DNA of 64,000 bases from Alphaproteobacteria bacterium. GTDB lineage: Bacteria; Pseudomonadota; Alphaproteobacteria; Rickettsiales; SXRF01. Positions 27,269 to 35,842 of the stretch are shown piece by piece. The stretch covers positions 188,508 to 252,507 of the forward strand of contig JAGVLO010000008.1 of NCBI GenBank assembly GCA_020049775.1. Reading direction: 5' to 3'. Position 1 is the stretch's first letter; each line of letters begins with the position of its first letter. The notes beneath the pieces were generated by a model. That model was not told the DNA's origin. It worked only from the letters and a program-made list of their open reading frames with translations, and did no database searches. The translations under genes and the position numbers were made by a program.

Positions 27269-28336
27269 CTACTGCAATGTGCGCGACGGACCGGTGTTGC
27301 CGCCCACGCGTGCCTGCCAACTACCTTGGCCTCCCACTTCCTTGCGGTACTCCTGTAGCAGCAAGTCAACTACATTCACATCGGCACGGCCTGCCACAAT
27401 GGTCGCACCCATATCGAGCTGGGCAATCTGCAATGCCTTTTTCTGGTAGGCTTCCGCCTCAGGCCCAAGCTCACTTACCGGACGTACCGGCAGTAGCGCA
27501 CCCATGGGCAGTTCGGCCTTCTGTTCAGCAAGACGTGCGATGGATTCCACACGCTCGCGCGAAGAGGTCACGGCCTTTAGTTCATTTTCACGCAAGATTT
27601 GCAGGCTGCGCTCCAGATTCTCACCATGATCATCACGAACAATGCTGGTCTTGCCATCGATGGTAATCAGGAAGCGTGATTCTTGGCTACCAAACATTTG
27701 CGGCTGGGTAACGTCAGGATTGCGTTTGAATGCCGACACCGGAACCCACTTGGCCCATGCCACATCATCCTGACCGCTTGCTATCGGCAACTCATTCATC
27801 ACGCCATAGTCAAAAAGCGTATGCTGGTTAATGGTATCGAGGTCGGGAGTATTCGAGATACCATGACGGCTGTCGGTATTGACCACGCGTACGTCTTTTG
27901 GCGACGCCTTTATACCTGTTTCTTCTGCAAATTCGCGACGCGCCGTATCATTTAGCGATGTATCGCCCGGCTTTTTATAGCCTCCGGGGAAAATCACCAT
28001 ATCAGGACGTTTAGGCTGCTGCGCCACCAGCACATGATATTCGCCGTTATACTTGGCAGCAGCATATACGGTAGAGCCGGATGCCTGCCTCGGCCATTTG
28101 CTGACATGCTCCAGTGTATTTGCGCCAGCACCAGAAACCGTATCTTTGATTGCTTCACCATTTTCATTAAGTTGGTGTACATCCAGCGAAGCCCGCACAA
28201 TCGCTGCATCCGTCACTTGCGGGCCGGCATCTTTCATCAGCCCTAAAATCAGATCGAGCGACTCCTTCGCCGAAAGCCCGAGGGATTTCACGCTGGCGGC
28301 AATCTGCCTGAAACGGTCGCTGGGCGATGCTGACAT
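27269..28336 (-). CDS. Nudix hydrolase with extra N- and C-terminal regions (355 aa)
   Basis: A Nudix domain occupies roughly residues 85-215: FPGGYKKPGDTSL followed by ARREFAEETGI forms a complete Nudix box. Ordinary Nudix enzymes are 140-200 residues, so about 85 residues before and 140 after are additional and unrecognised; the tail is helical and charged. Substrate unknown. AGGAG lies about 13 bases ahead of ATG 28336, farther than usual. Confidence 0.8.
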   Translation of the reverse strand: MSASPSDRFRQIAASVKSLGLSAKESLDLILGLMKDAGPQVTDAAIVRASLDVHQLNENGEAIKDTVSGAGANTLEHVSKWPRQASGSTVYAAAKYNGEYHVLVAQQPKRPDMVIFPGGYKKPGDTSLNDTARREFAEETGIKASPKDVRVVNTDSRHGISNTPDLDTINQHTLFDYGVMNELPIASGQDDVAWAKWVPVSAFKRNPDVTQPQMFGSQESRFLITIDGKTSIVRDDHGENLERSLQILRENELKAVTSSRERVESIARLAEQKAELPMGALLPVRPVSELGPEAEAYQKKALQIAQLDMGATIVAGRADVNVVDLLLQEYRKEVGGQGSWQARVGGNTGPSRTLQ

Positions 28337-28583
28337 TGGCGGGGGATTATCTCCTGTTTCCTGACAAAAAGATTAAGATATTTTGGCCAAAAATGAAAGC
28401 GCAAAACACTATTCCAGCCCAAAGCCAGGCCAGCGTAATTTGACCCTACCCATGTTAAAACATAAGGTTATGTTTAGGTAATTCATGCCCTTTTACGCAA
28501 AACACAGGACCGAATTTGCCTGAATCTTCGGGTATCAGTCACATAATATATTGATTTATATATTAATAAATGCCTCAGACCTT

Positions 28584-28599
28584 TGGCACGACCCTTGCA
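28584..28599 (+). promoter_or_regulatory. Sigma-54 (RpoN) promoter
   Basis: TGGCACGACCCTTGCA matches the -24/-12 consensus TGGCACG-N4-TTGCW at every conserved base, with GG and GC at the required ten-base spacing. It would start transcription near 28610, leaving a leader of about 22 bases before the ATG at 28632. The rest of the 28337-28583 gap is AT-rich and shows no other clear feature. Confidence 0.8.
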
Positions 28600-28631
28600 T
28601 ATTAATTTATATTAACTGTAAGGGGTTACCC

Positions 28632-29066
28632 ATGAAAACACTTAAAAATAATGCGGCATCGATGCTCTATGAAAAAGCAAAGTCTATTGGCAAGGAGAGG
28701 CCGGACAGTTGGCGCTGCATTCACCTGAAATGCCCATCGACAGAGCAAAATCAACCATTGCGTTCATCATTTGTGCTGCGCATTGCCTCAGACCTGCTGG
28801 CAGACGAAGACGGCTACATCTACCATTGCAGCGACGGCGATATCTTCATCCTTTTTCAGGGTGCGCTGATGCCTATCCTGCGCAAGCTTGGCGGTAAGTT
28901 CGATGATTTCCGCCATGAGCGGCTCGATAACGTCATGGAGCAGGAGCATATCGGCATTTTCGACCTGCGTATGCAATGGCCCGATTTTTACGAGATCTGC
29001 TATAATAAGGCGCTTAAAAATTTCCCGGCAACGCAGGGTACCAAAGCACTGCCCGCTCATTCATAA
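28632..29066 (+). CDS. Hypothetical protein under sigma-54 control (144 aa)
   Basis: Unrecognised 144-residue cytoplasmic protein. ATG 28632 has AAGGGG upstream and directly follows a consensus sigma-54 promoter, so a longer frame from 28551 is rejected. The stretch SSFVLRIASDLLADEDGYIY followed by CSDGDIFILFQGAL faintly recalls a degenerate GGDEF half-domain, but that is a guess. Because sigma-54 genes need an activator such as NtrC or a flagellar regulator, and an ammonium transporter lies 0.8 kb away, nitrogen control is plausible. Confidence 0.65.
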   Translation: MKTLKNNAASMLYEKAKSIGKERPDSWRCIHLKCPSTEQNQPLRSSFVLRIASDLLADEDGYIYHCSDGDIFILFQGALMPILRKLGGKFDDFRHERLDNVMEQEHIGIFDLRMQWPDFYEICYNKALKNFPATQGTKALPAHS

Positions 29067-29074
29067 ACTGGCCC

Positions 29075-29630
29075 TTATTCCCAGTCAGGCGAATTCATGC
29101 GTGCGTCGCTCTCGCGCAACACGCCAAGCACCATTTCTATAGCATTGGCCATCAGTATCTGTTCGGCGTCGCTGTATTTATCCAGCGTTTTTCGTAGCCT
29201 GTTATGCAAAATATGCGGATTGCCGATCACAAATTCGCGGCCCTTTTTAGTGATATCAACAAAAACGGCACGGCGATCACTGGCGCTGCGTACGCGTGTA
29301 ACCATGCTTTTTTCTTCCAACCTGTCGATGATTCCTACAATGGCGCCACTGCTGACATATAGTTTTTTTAGCCAAAGCGCTTATGGTTAGGCGGCCATGA
29401 ATTACCAGTTCTTCAAGGCAAGCCAACTGGGGCATTGTTGTTTGCGCATATACGTGCAAATAGCGCGAATTTATGTCCATGCATTGCGATATCTGCCGCA
29501 GCGCCTGAACAATCCTGCGCCCGTAATCAGGCGAATCTTTCGTGCATTTTTCTGCTGCACTTTTATTATTATTTTTTGTCCCGCGCTTTGCCTTGACCCC
29601 GATTAACGAGGTATGAACAGAGGCCTTCAT
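29075..29630 (-). pseudogene. MarR-family regulator interrupted by a frameshift
   Basis: The N-terminal half (ATG 29630, RBS AAGGGG) reads RQISQCMDINSRYLHVYAQTT and LTISALAKK; the C-terminal half in another frame reads LYVSSGAIVGIIDRLEEKS and VRSASDRRAVFVDITKKG, together a normal winged-helix MarR protein of about 184 residues. The frames switch at a run of seven A on the coding strand (T7 at 29363-29369); six would restore the frame. It may be a mutation, a sequencing error or a transcriptional slippage site. It is divergent from amtB, which it may regulate. Confidence 0.8.
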
Positions 29631-29686
29631 ACAGCCATCCCCCCTTAAGTTGAGCGCACGCCGATAATACAAGTTAATTAAAATAA

Positions 29687-29760
29687 TGATACCTATAAAA
29701 ATGATTTATGTATCAATGGTTCCCTTAGGCGGCTATTAATAGAATACTGCTAATAGTAGT
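29687..29760. promoter_or_regulatory. Candidate operator region between marR and amtB
   Basis: Two symmetrical elements lie in the divergent gap: TGATAC (29687-29692) with GTATCA (29710-29715), and a 15-bp near-palindrome ACTGCTAATAGTAGT (29746-29760, one mismatch). MarR proteins usually bind such inverted repeats near their own promoter. No sigma-54 site is visible here for amtB. Confidence 0.35.
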
Positions 29761-29853
29761 GATTAGTTCTATACATCCATTCTCAAAAATTTCTTTAACA
29801 CTCTGTCCTGCATGATAATTTCTGTGCTTGGATTAAAATTTAGGGATACTGCT

Positions 29854-31173
29854 ATGAAAACATTACTTGCCTTCGCATTTGCGCTTATCATGTCGGCGGG
29901 GTCGGCAATAGCACAGGATGCTGCGGCACCCGTTGTAATCGATTCCGGTAACACCACCTGGCTACTGGTATCTTCCGCGCTGGTGATGCTTATGACGCCC
30001 GGCCTTGCTTTTTTCTACGCAGGCATGGTCAACCGTAAAAACGTTGTATCAACCCTGCTGCAAAATTATGTGGCGCTGGCTGTTGTTGGCCTGCTGTGGG
30101 TAACGGTCGGCTACAGCCTCGCTTTCAGTGAAGGCAATGCTTTCATCGGCGGCACGGATTTCTTTATGCTCAGCGGCATGATGAATCAGCCGTATGGCGA
30201 CGCTAAAGTGCCGCACTATGCTTTCATGGCATTCCAGATGATGTTTGCATGCATTACCCCCGCCCTGATTACCGGCGCCATTGCAGAGCGCGTAAATTTC
30301 AAGGCATGGGTGCTGATGCTTGCCCTGTGGAGTCTGTTCGTTTACATACCCGTGGCTCACTGGGTATGGACCGCCAAGGGCTGGATTGCAGCTGACGGTG
30401 GCCTTGATTTTGCAGGCGGTCTCGTTGTTCACATTACTGCGGGTGTTGCCGGCCTGGTCGCCGCCATGATGTATGGCCGCCGCATCAACGCTGGTGAAGT
30501 AAGCCGTCCCAATGACGTCTCCATGATCATGCTTGGAGCTGCGTTACTGTGGTTTGGCTGGTTTGGTTTCAATGCCGGCTCAGCTATCGCTTCCGGCCAT
30601 CTTGCTGCCCATGCGTTTGTCACCACCTTCATCGGTGCTGCTGCCGCGTTCGTGACATGGATGATGGTTGACTGGATTAAGCACAGCAAACCAAGTGCTG
30701 TTGGCGCCGCCATCGGTATTGTAGTGGGTCTGGTTACCATTACCCCTGCCGCAGGTTATGTAACGGTAGAATCGGCCATTATCATGTGTGGCTTCTCCGG
30801 CGCATTCTGTAACCTGTTTGCCCATTTTATCAAAACCAAAACGCACCTCGATGATTCGCTGGATGTATTCGCCTGCCACGGCGTTGGCGGTATGATTGGC
30901 GCTATAATGACAGGTATGTTCGCTTCTAAAGCCGTAAATCCTGCCATTGCTACGGAAGGATTACTGGTAAGCGGCGAAACCGGTCTCTTCATCGCAAACA
31001 TAACGGGTGTAATTGCGGTTACCATTTTCACCGCTGTCGTAACATTCGTACTCATCAAGATAGTCAACGTCATCACACCTATCCGCGTTCCTGAAAATGA
31101 GGAAAGCACTGGCCTTGATGTTGCCGTTCATGGTGAAGTATCGCGCTTCCATGACAGGAGGAGCTACAGCTAA
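29854..31173 (+). CDS. amtB: Ammonium transporter
   Basis: 439-residue inner-membrane ammonium channel. A signal-like start (MKTLLAFAFALIMSAGSAIAQ) is followed by about eleven membrane segments; conserved Amt motifs include FFYAGMVNRKN, WFGWFGFNAGS and the FACHGVGGMIG pore histidine region. AGGGA precedes ATG 29854, preferred over an earlier in-frame ATG at 29812. Usually paired with the PII gene glnK; here it is followed after 24 bases by a chemoreceptor-like gene instead. Confidence 0.95.
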   Translation: MKTLLAFAFALIMSAGSAIAQDAAAPVVIDSGNTTWLLVSSALVMLMTPGLAFFYAGMVNRKNVVSTLLQNYVALAVVGLLWVTVGYSLAFSEGNAFIGGTDFFMLSGMMNQPYGDAKVPHYAFMAFQMMFACITPALITGAIAERVNFKAWVLMLALWSLFVYIPVAHWVWTAKGWIAADGGLDFAGGLVVHITAGVAGLVAAMMYGRRINAGEVSRPNDVSMIMLGAALLWFGWFGFNAGSAIASGHLAAHAFVTTFIGAAAAFVTWMMVDWIKHSKPSAVGAAIGIVVGLVTITPAAGYVTVESAIIMCGFSGAFCNLFAHFIKTKTHLDDSLDVFACHGVGGMIGAIMTGMFASKAVNPAIATEGLLVSGETGLFIANITGVIAVTIFTAVVTFVLIKIVNVITPIRVPENEESTGLDVAVHGEVSRFHDRRSYS

Positions 31174-31197
31174 ATCATTTGTCCAGGAACGTGCGTT

Positions 31198-32229
31198 ATG
31201 AGTAACGATGTAAGCATTTCAACTATTATCAGCGATATTCAGACCAGGATTGAAAAATTTGCTTCAATCAATGAGAAGATCGCCGCGCAGACCAACCTGC
31301 TCGCCCTGAATGCTACCATCGAAGCCGCACGTGCCGGCGAAGCAGGAAAAGGATTTGCCGTTGTTGCTGGCGAGGTGAAAAACCTCGCCAAGCAAGCAGC
31401 AGAAAACTCTAAAGAACTGCGCACTCTTGTACTCAAAGAAATACGTACCCAAACCACCAGTCTGCAGCGCCAGTTCGATGATAAGGAATTTGGGCGCTTG
31501 TCAGAAATGTCGCAAACGCTTGTACAGCTGATTGTGCGTAACCTCTACGAACGCACTGCCGACGTGCGCTGGTGGGCTACTGATACCGCTTTATACACCT
31601 GCTTGGAGTCCATGGCGCAGGCAGACATCGACTATGCGATAGAGCGCATGGCACTCATCAACCGCTTCTATTCGGTGTATCTCAATCTTGTGTTGGTTGA
31701 CCCGACAGGTAAGGTACTTGCCTGCTCGCAGCCGTCACTGTTCCCAAAAGCAACCGGCACCAATATTGCTCATGTGCCGTGGGTACAAAAAGCACTCGCT
31801 ACCGCCAGCGGCGACCAGTACGTGGTCGATGAAATATACCGCGACTTTATGCACAACAATAAAATGGTAGCGGTTTATGCCACGGCCGTACGCAGCGGCG
31901 GCAAGGTAGATGGCAAAGTCGTTGGCGCGCTGGGCGTATTCTTTGACTGGGAAGACCAGGCAAGGGTTATTGTAAAGAACGAACCCAGCCTTTCTGCCGA
32001 AGAATGGGAACGCAGCCGCGTTATGCTGCTAGACAATAACCTGCGCATCATCGCAGCATCAGACGATAAGGACCTGCTCGCACCATTTAAACTGGAACAC
32101 CGCAACCAGCAAAAGGGCTATTATTTTACTGACAATAATACGCTGGTCGCCTTCTCGAAAACCATAGGCTATCAGGAATATGACGGCCTCGGCTGGTACG
32201 CGGTCATTACGCAAGCAAATGCTGGTTAA
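31198..32229 (+). CDS. Soluble chemoreceptor-like protein with C-terminal sensor
   Basis: 343 residues without membrane segments. Residues about 20-85 are the tip of a methyl-accepting chemotaxis protein ([30 protein letters not shown]), the part that contacts CheA/CheW. The remainder (about 130-343) looks like a Cache/PAS-type sensory domain ([26 protein letters not shown]). The order is reversed compared with classical receptors and the signalling hairpin is short. It is probably co-transcribed with amtB, so ammonium or nitrogen status is a reasonable guess for the input. Confidence 0.85.
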   Translation: MSNDVSISTIISDIQTRIEKFASINEKIAAQTNLLALNATIEAARAGEAGKGFAVVAGEVKNLAKQAAENSKELRTLVLKEIRTQTTSLQRQFDDKEFGRLSEMSQTLVQLIVRNLYERTADVRWWATDTALYTCLESMAQADIDYAIERMALINRFYSVYLNLVLVDPTGKVLACSQPSLFPKATGTNIAHVPWVQKALATASGDQYVVDEIYRDFMHNNKMVAVYATAVRSGGKVDGKVVGALGVFFDWEDQARVIVKNEPSLSAEEWERSRVMLLDNNLRIIAASDDKDLLAPFKLEHRNQQKGYYFTDNNTLVAFSKTIGYQEYDGLGWYAVITQANAG

Positions 32230-32269
32230 CCTGTCGCCGCGCTGGTAGCTTTTTATATCATATAATATC

Positions 32270-32404
32270 ATGAAAAAAGGCATCGTTGAGCTGCGCGATG
32301 AATTGCAAACCGACCCCAGCACGCTGGCCGAACGGGCCGAGGCAAATCTGGGCAAGGGTCAGGGCCGCATCAACCGTAACGGCAATGGCGAACTGGCCCT
32401 TTGA
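32270..32404 (+). CDS. Possible small protein (44 aa)
   Basis: ATG at 32270 opens 44 codons to TGA 32402-32404, beginning MKKGIVELRDELQTDPSTLA. It lies 40 bases after the chemoreceptor-like gene and converges on the sugar dehydrogenase. Codon use is ordinary but there is no good ribosome site. It may be a remnant of a larger gene. Confidence 0.3.
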   Translation: MKKGIVELRDELQTDPSTLAERAEANLGKGQGRINRNGNGELAL

Positions 32405-32419
32405 AGCACAGTTGCGACC

Positions 32420-33586
32420 TTAACGCACTTCCGGATTTTGCCCTTTTTCTGCCGGTGGCACCAACCGCAATATTTGGCCGTTTTCTTCATCGGTAAGCAG
32501 GTACACAAATCCATCCGGACCCTGCACTACGTCACGTATGCGCTTACCCATACCGCTAAGTAATTTTTCTTCATGCCGGACTTTTTCGCCGTCCAGTTCA
32601 AGCCGGGCCAGATATTCTCCGGCCAGCGCACCAATCAATATTGAGCCGCGCCATTGCGGAAATGCATCACCCGTATAAAACGCCATGCCGGAGGGCGCTA
32701 TCGAAGGATTCCAATAATAAATTGGCTCTATATAACCATGGGGTGCATGCGCATCCGGTATTTCTTCACCAGAATAATGCGAGCCGTAACAGGCATTGGG
32801 CCAGCCATAATTTTTGGTAGCTTCGGCGATATTCACTTCATCTCCACCACGGGGGCCATGTTCGTTAAGCCATAATTTTCCTGTATCGGGATGCAATGCA
32901 GCGCCCTGAATATTACGGTGGCCATATGACCAGATTTCAGGTTTTGCTCCTTCGATTCCTATAAATGGGTTATCTTTTGGAACAGTGCCGTCTTTATTAA
33001 TCCTAATAACTTTACCCATATGGCTTGAAAGTTGTTGTGCTTGATCGGCATATTGTTGGCGGTCACCCAGCGTTATAAACAATGTACCATCTTTTGCAAA
33101 AACCAACCTTGCGCCATAATGCCCGTCTCCATTAACTTTTGGTTGCTGACGGAAGATGACCTGATGTTTTACAAGACCCCATTCTTCCAAAGTCGCCTTG
33201 ACGACCGCAGTTCCTGATGTTCTCCATTCAGGCTCTGAATATGCGATATAGACAATTTTATTGTTTTTGAAATCAGGATCCAGAGCCAACCCAAGCAACC
33301 CGCCCTGCCCATAATGATGAATAATAGGGACGCCTAGAAGCGGCGACGAGATTACTCCATCTGCTCTGATCAAGCGGAGAATACCACCACGCTCAGTTAC
33401 CAGCATGCGGCCATCCGGCAAGAAGGCCAGCCCCCACGGATGACTGAGACCTTTGGCGACTAATTCGACCGAAAATTTTTGCTTGTCGGCGTGGTAGCCC
33501 TGCAATACCAACAGCTCGCGCGGAAAAACAAACGCCGCGGCGGCCGCAAGTGTAACCAGAAGAATTGCTAGCTTACCGAATTTCAT
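32420..33586 (-). CDS. PQQ-dependent aldose sugar dehydrogenase (YliI/Asd type)
   Basis: Periplasmic quinoprotein oxidising aldose sugars, a six-bladed propeller like soluble glucose dehydrogenase. From ATG 33586 (388 residues) it has an N-terminal membrane-spanning or signal segment, then GLSHPWGLAFLPDGRMLVTERGG, GHYGARLVFAKDGTLFITLGDR, SYGHRNIQGAA and LNEHGPRGGDE, motifs that bind PQQ and calcium in the family. Earlier in-frame starts would run into the divergent TonB receptor gene. No PQQ biosynthesis genes are in the window. Confidence 0.88.
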   Translation of the reverse strand: MKFGKLAILLVTLAAAAAFVFPRELLVLQGYHADKQKFSVELVAKGLSHPWGLAFLPDGRMLVTERGGILRLIRADGVISSPLLGVPIIHHYGQGGLLGLALDPDFKNNKIVYIAYSEPEWRTSGTAVVKATLEEWGLVKHQVIFRQQPKVNGDGHYGARLVFAKDGTLFITLGDRQQYADQAQQLSSHMGKVIRINKDGTVPKDNPFIGIEGAKPEIWSYGHRNIQGAALHPDTGKLWLNEHGPRGGDEVNIAEATKNYGWPNACYGSHYSGEEIPDAHAPHGYIEPIYYWNPSIAPSGMAFYTGDAFPQWRGSILIGALAGEYLARLELDGEKVRHEEKLLSGMGKRIRDVVQGPDGFVYLLTDEENGQILRLVPPAEKGQNPEVR

Positions 33587-33641
33587 GCGAATAATACTAT
33601 GCGTAGTGTAGCGCATAAAATAACACGGGACAGGCAGATTA

Positions 33642-35678
33642 ATGAAACGATTTATAGCCTTTGCCGCCATTTCCTGCTTTTCCGGCAACGTGTATGCGCA
33701 GGCAACGCCCGAACTGTTCCCTTATGAAACAGGCTCCCAAGATAAAAATCTGGCGATTACCATTTATAAATTGTCAAAAAGCCTTGTTTCGCCGTCCATA
33801 GAAGCCGCCATTGCCGAACAGAAACGTGAGTCGGGCGCCACCAGCGTTATCAGCAACACACAGTGGGAGGCCAAAAAAGCAACCACGCTAAAGGACGCTT
33901 TGGATTTCACACCCGGCGTTTTCATACAGCCGCGCAACGGAGCGGAGGCGCAGCGCATCTCCATCCGTGGTTCAGGTATCAGCCGTACATTTCAGGGCCG
34001 TGGCATCATGCTGATGCAGGACGGAATCCCCGTCAACACAGCCGATGGCAGTTTTGATTTCCAGTCCATCGACCCGTGGGCCGTGCGCTACATGCATGTC
34101 TATAAGGGCGCTAATGCGCTTGTCTACGGCGCAAGCACACTGGGTGGCGCCATCAATATGGTCACACCCACAGGGCTGGACGAACAAAACAATCAATTCC
34201 GTGCGGAGGCGGGCAGCTTTGAAACATCGCACCTCATGTACTCGGCAGGAGATGCAAGCGATGGCTATGATCGCCATGCCAGCATCACCGGCTTTTATCA
34301 GGGCGGATTCCGTAACCACAATGAACAGGCCAGCCTGCGTTTTTCCGGCAATGCCGGAAGAAAAATAGATGCGGATACGGAAACGCGCTTTTACCTTGGT
34401 TATGTTTCCACCGATGCGCAGATACCCGGATCACTCACCCGTGCGCAATTGCTGGCCGACCCAAAAGCCGCCAATGCGCCCAACCTTGCCGGTGATTTTG
34501 CGCGCGGGCTGGACATCATGCGCCTCGCCAACAAAACGGCATGGGCGGCAAGCAACGGCCAGTACCAGTCCACCAGCTTCTGGAGCTACCGCAACCTCGA
34601 TAGCCCCGCCACCACCTATATCCTGAGTAGCGCGCATGATGTCGGCCAGCGTCTGCATTATATATCCAACGCAACGCCCCACCAGTGGCGCACCGGCATC
34701 AACCTGCAATACGGCATTAGCGATGAGGTGCGCAACGCCAATAACAATGGCCAGCGCGGTACGCTCGTCGTTACTCGCGACCAAGAGGCGCTCACCGCCG
34801 AGCATTTCATTGAATACGACCGTGCGCTGAGCGATCACCTGCATCTCATCGGCGGCGTGCAAGGCGCTTACGCCATGCGGCGCATCGTGGAAATATTTCC
34901 GGCCACCGCCGCGCAGCGCACCAATTATTTCGGCATCAGCCCGCGTATCGGCTCGCGTTATGACATGGATAGCGCCACACAGCTCTTCGCCAATATCAGC
35001 CGCAGCTTCGAACCGCCGACCTTAAGTGAATTATCCGCTGGCAACACACCTGGATTTTCTCGACTGCATGCCCAGCGCGCCACCACCGCCGAGCTTGGCG
35101 CACGCCACACAAGCGGCAACACGCAGTGGGAAGCCGCCTTCAGCCGTGCATGGGTAAAAGATGAATTCATCACCTACCGTTTTCCCGACGGCAGCACGTC
35201 CAGCGTCAATGCCAAGCGCACGCTGCATGATGTGCTGGAGCTGGGCATGGCGCAGGCATTAAGCAAAAACCTGTCGGCGCAGCTTGCCTATACATGGAGT
35301 CATTTGCGCCTCGATGATGACGCCATGTTCGGCGACAATACGCTTCCCGCCATACCGGAACATTATGTGCGGCTAAAGCTGGAATATGAAATCAGCAAGG
35401 GGCTGAGCATTTCGCCCAACATGGAATGGACGCCCAAAGGCTACCCCGTGGATTTCGCCAATACGCTCCACAGCCACCCTTACGCCATCTTCGGCCTTGG
35501 AATGCGCTACCACATTCCCGGCACGCAGGTGGCTTTGTATATCGATGGGCATAACCTGCTTGGCCGCACCTATATCGCCAGCACCGGCGCTATCCCCAAT
35601 GCCATGGGCGCTGACCAGAGCCAGTTCTTCCCCGGCGAAGGGCGAGCCGTGTATATGGGTTTAAAATTACAATGGTAG
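33642..35678 (+). CDS. TonB-dependent outer-membrane receptor
   Basis: 678 residues: signal peptide (about 1-20, ending VYAQ), plug domain (about 75-190) with TLKDALDFTPGVFIQ, IRGSGISRTFQGRG and YGASTLGGAINMVTPTG, and a 22-stranded barrel ending in the aromatic strand MGLKLQW. The ligand is not determined by sequence. It is divergent (55 bases) from a PQQ-dependent dehydrogenase; the E. coli receptor PqqU (YncD) imports PQQ, and this plug has a similar pattern, so PQQ uptake is a plausible role. Confidence 0.9.
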   Translation: MKRFIAFAAISCFSGNVYAQATPELFPYETGSQDKNLAITIYKLSKSLVSPSIEAAIAEQKRESGATSVISNTQWEAKKATTLKDALDFTPGVFIQPRNGAEAQRISIRGSGISRTFQGRGIMLMQDGIPVNTADGSFDFQSIDPWAVRYMHVYKGANALVYGASTLGGAINMVTPTGLDEQNNQFRAEAGSFETSHLMYSAGDASDGYDRHASITGFYQGGFRNHNEQASLRFSGNAGRKIDADTETRFYLGYVSTDAQIPGSLTRAQLLADPKAANAPNLAGDFARGLDIMRLANKTAWAASNGQYQSTSFWSYRNLDSPATTYILSSAHDVGQRLHYISNATPHQWRTGINLQYGISDEVRNANNNGQRGTLVVTRDQEALTAEHFIEYDRALSDHLHLIGGVQGAYAMRRIVEIFPATAAQRTNYFGISPRIGSRYDMDSATQLFANISRSFEPPTLSELSAGNTPGFSRLHAQRATTAELGARHTSGNTQWEAAFSRAWVKDEFITYRFPDGSTSSVNAKRTLHDVLELGMAQALSKNLSAQLAYTWSHLRLDDDAMFGDNTLPAIPEHYVRLKLEYEISKGLSISPNMEWTPKGYPVDFANTLHSHPYAIFGLGMRYHIPGTQVALYIDGHNLLGRTYIASTGAIPNAMGADQSQFFPGEGRAVYMGLKLQW

Positions 35679-35682
35679 GGAG

Positions 35683-35730
35683 GAAAATGGTGGGCCCGGG
35701 AAGAGTTGAACTTCCGACCTCACGCTTATC
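35683..35730. repeat. Left 48-bp direct repeat (displaced 3' half of tRNA-Ile)
   Basis: Identical at all 48 positions to 37443-37490. It contains the 3' half of tRNA-Ile (35688-35730, from the anticodon to the CCA end on the minus strand) plus five flanking bases. The match stops exactly at the anticodon. It is the remnant of the target site left after integration and cannot itself form a tRNA. Confidence 0.92.
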
Positions 35731-35842
35731 GAAGGCTGTAACGTCCAAAAGCTAGAAAAATCTAGCTCTTGCGACAATTTAATGCGGCAAATATACTGGC
35801 ATCAATTATCTCGGCCATCTTAACAATTGAAAGACACCTGAA

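Noticed and set aside
29363..29370. Programmed -1 ribosomal frameshift in the MarR gene
   Set aside because: The A-run is in the wrong codon phase for an X-XXY-YYZ slippery site, and the shift needed is the loss of one base, not -1.
35688..35730. A second tRNA-Ile
   Set aside because: Only the 3' half from the anticodon is present; the 5' half is missing, so no cloverleaf can form.
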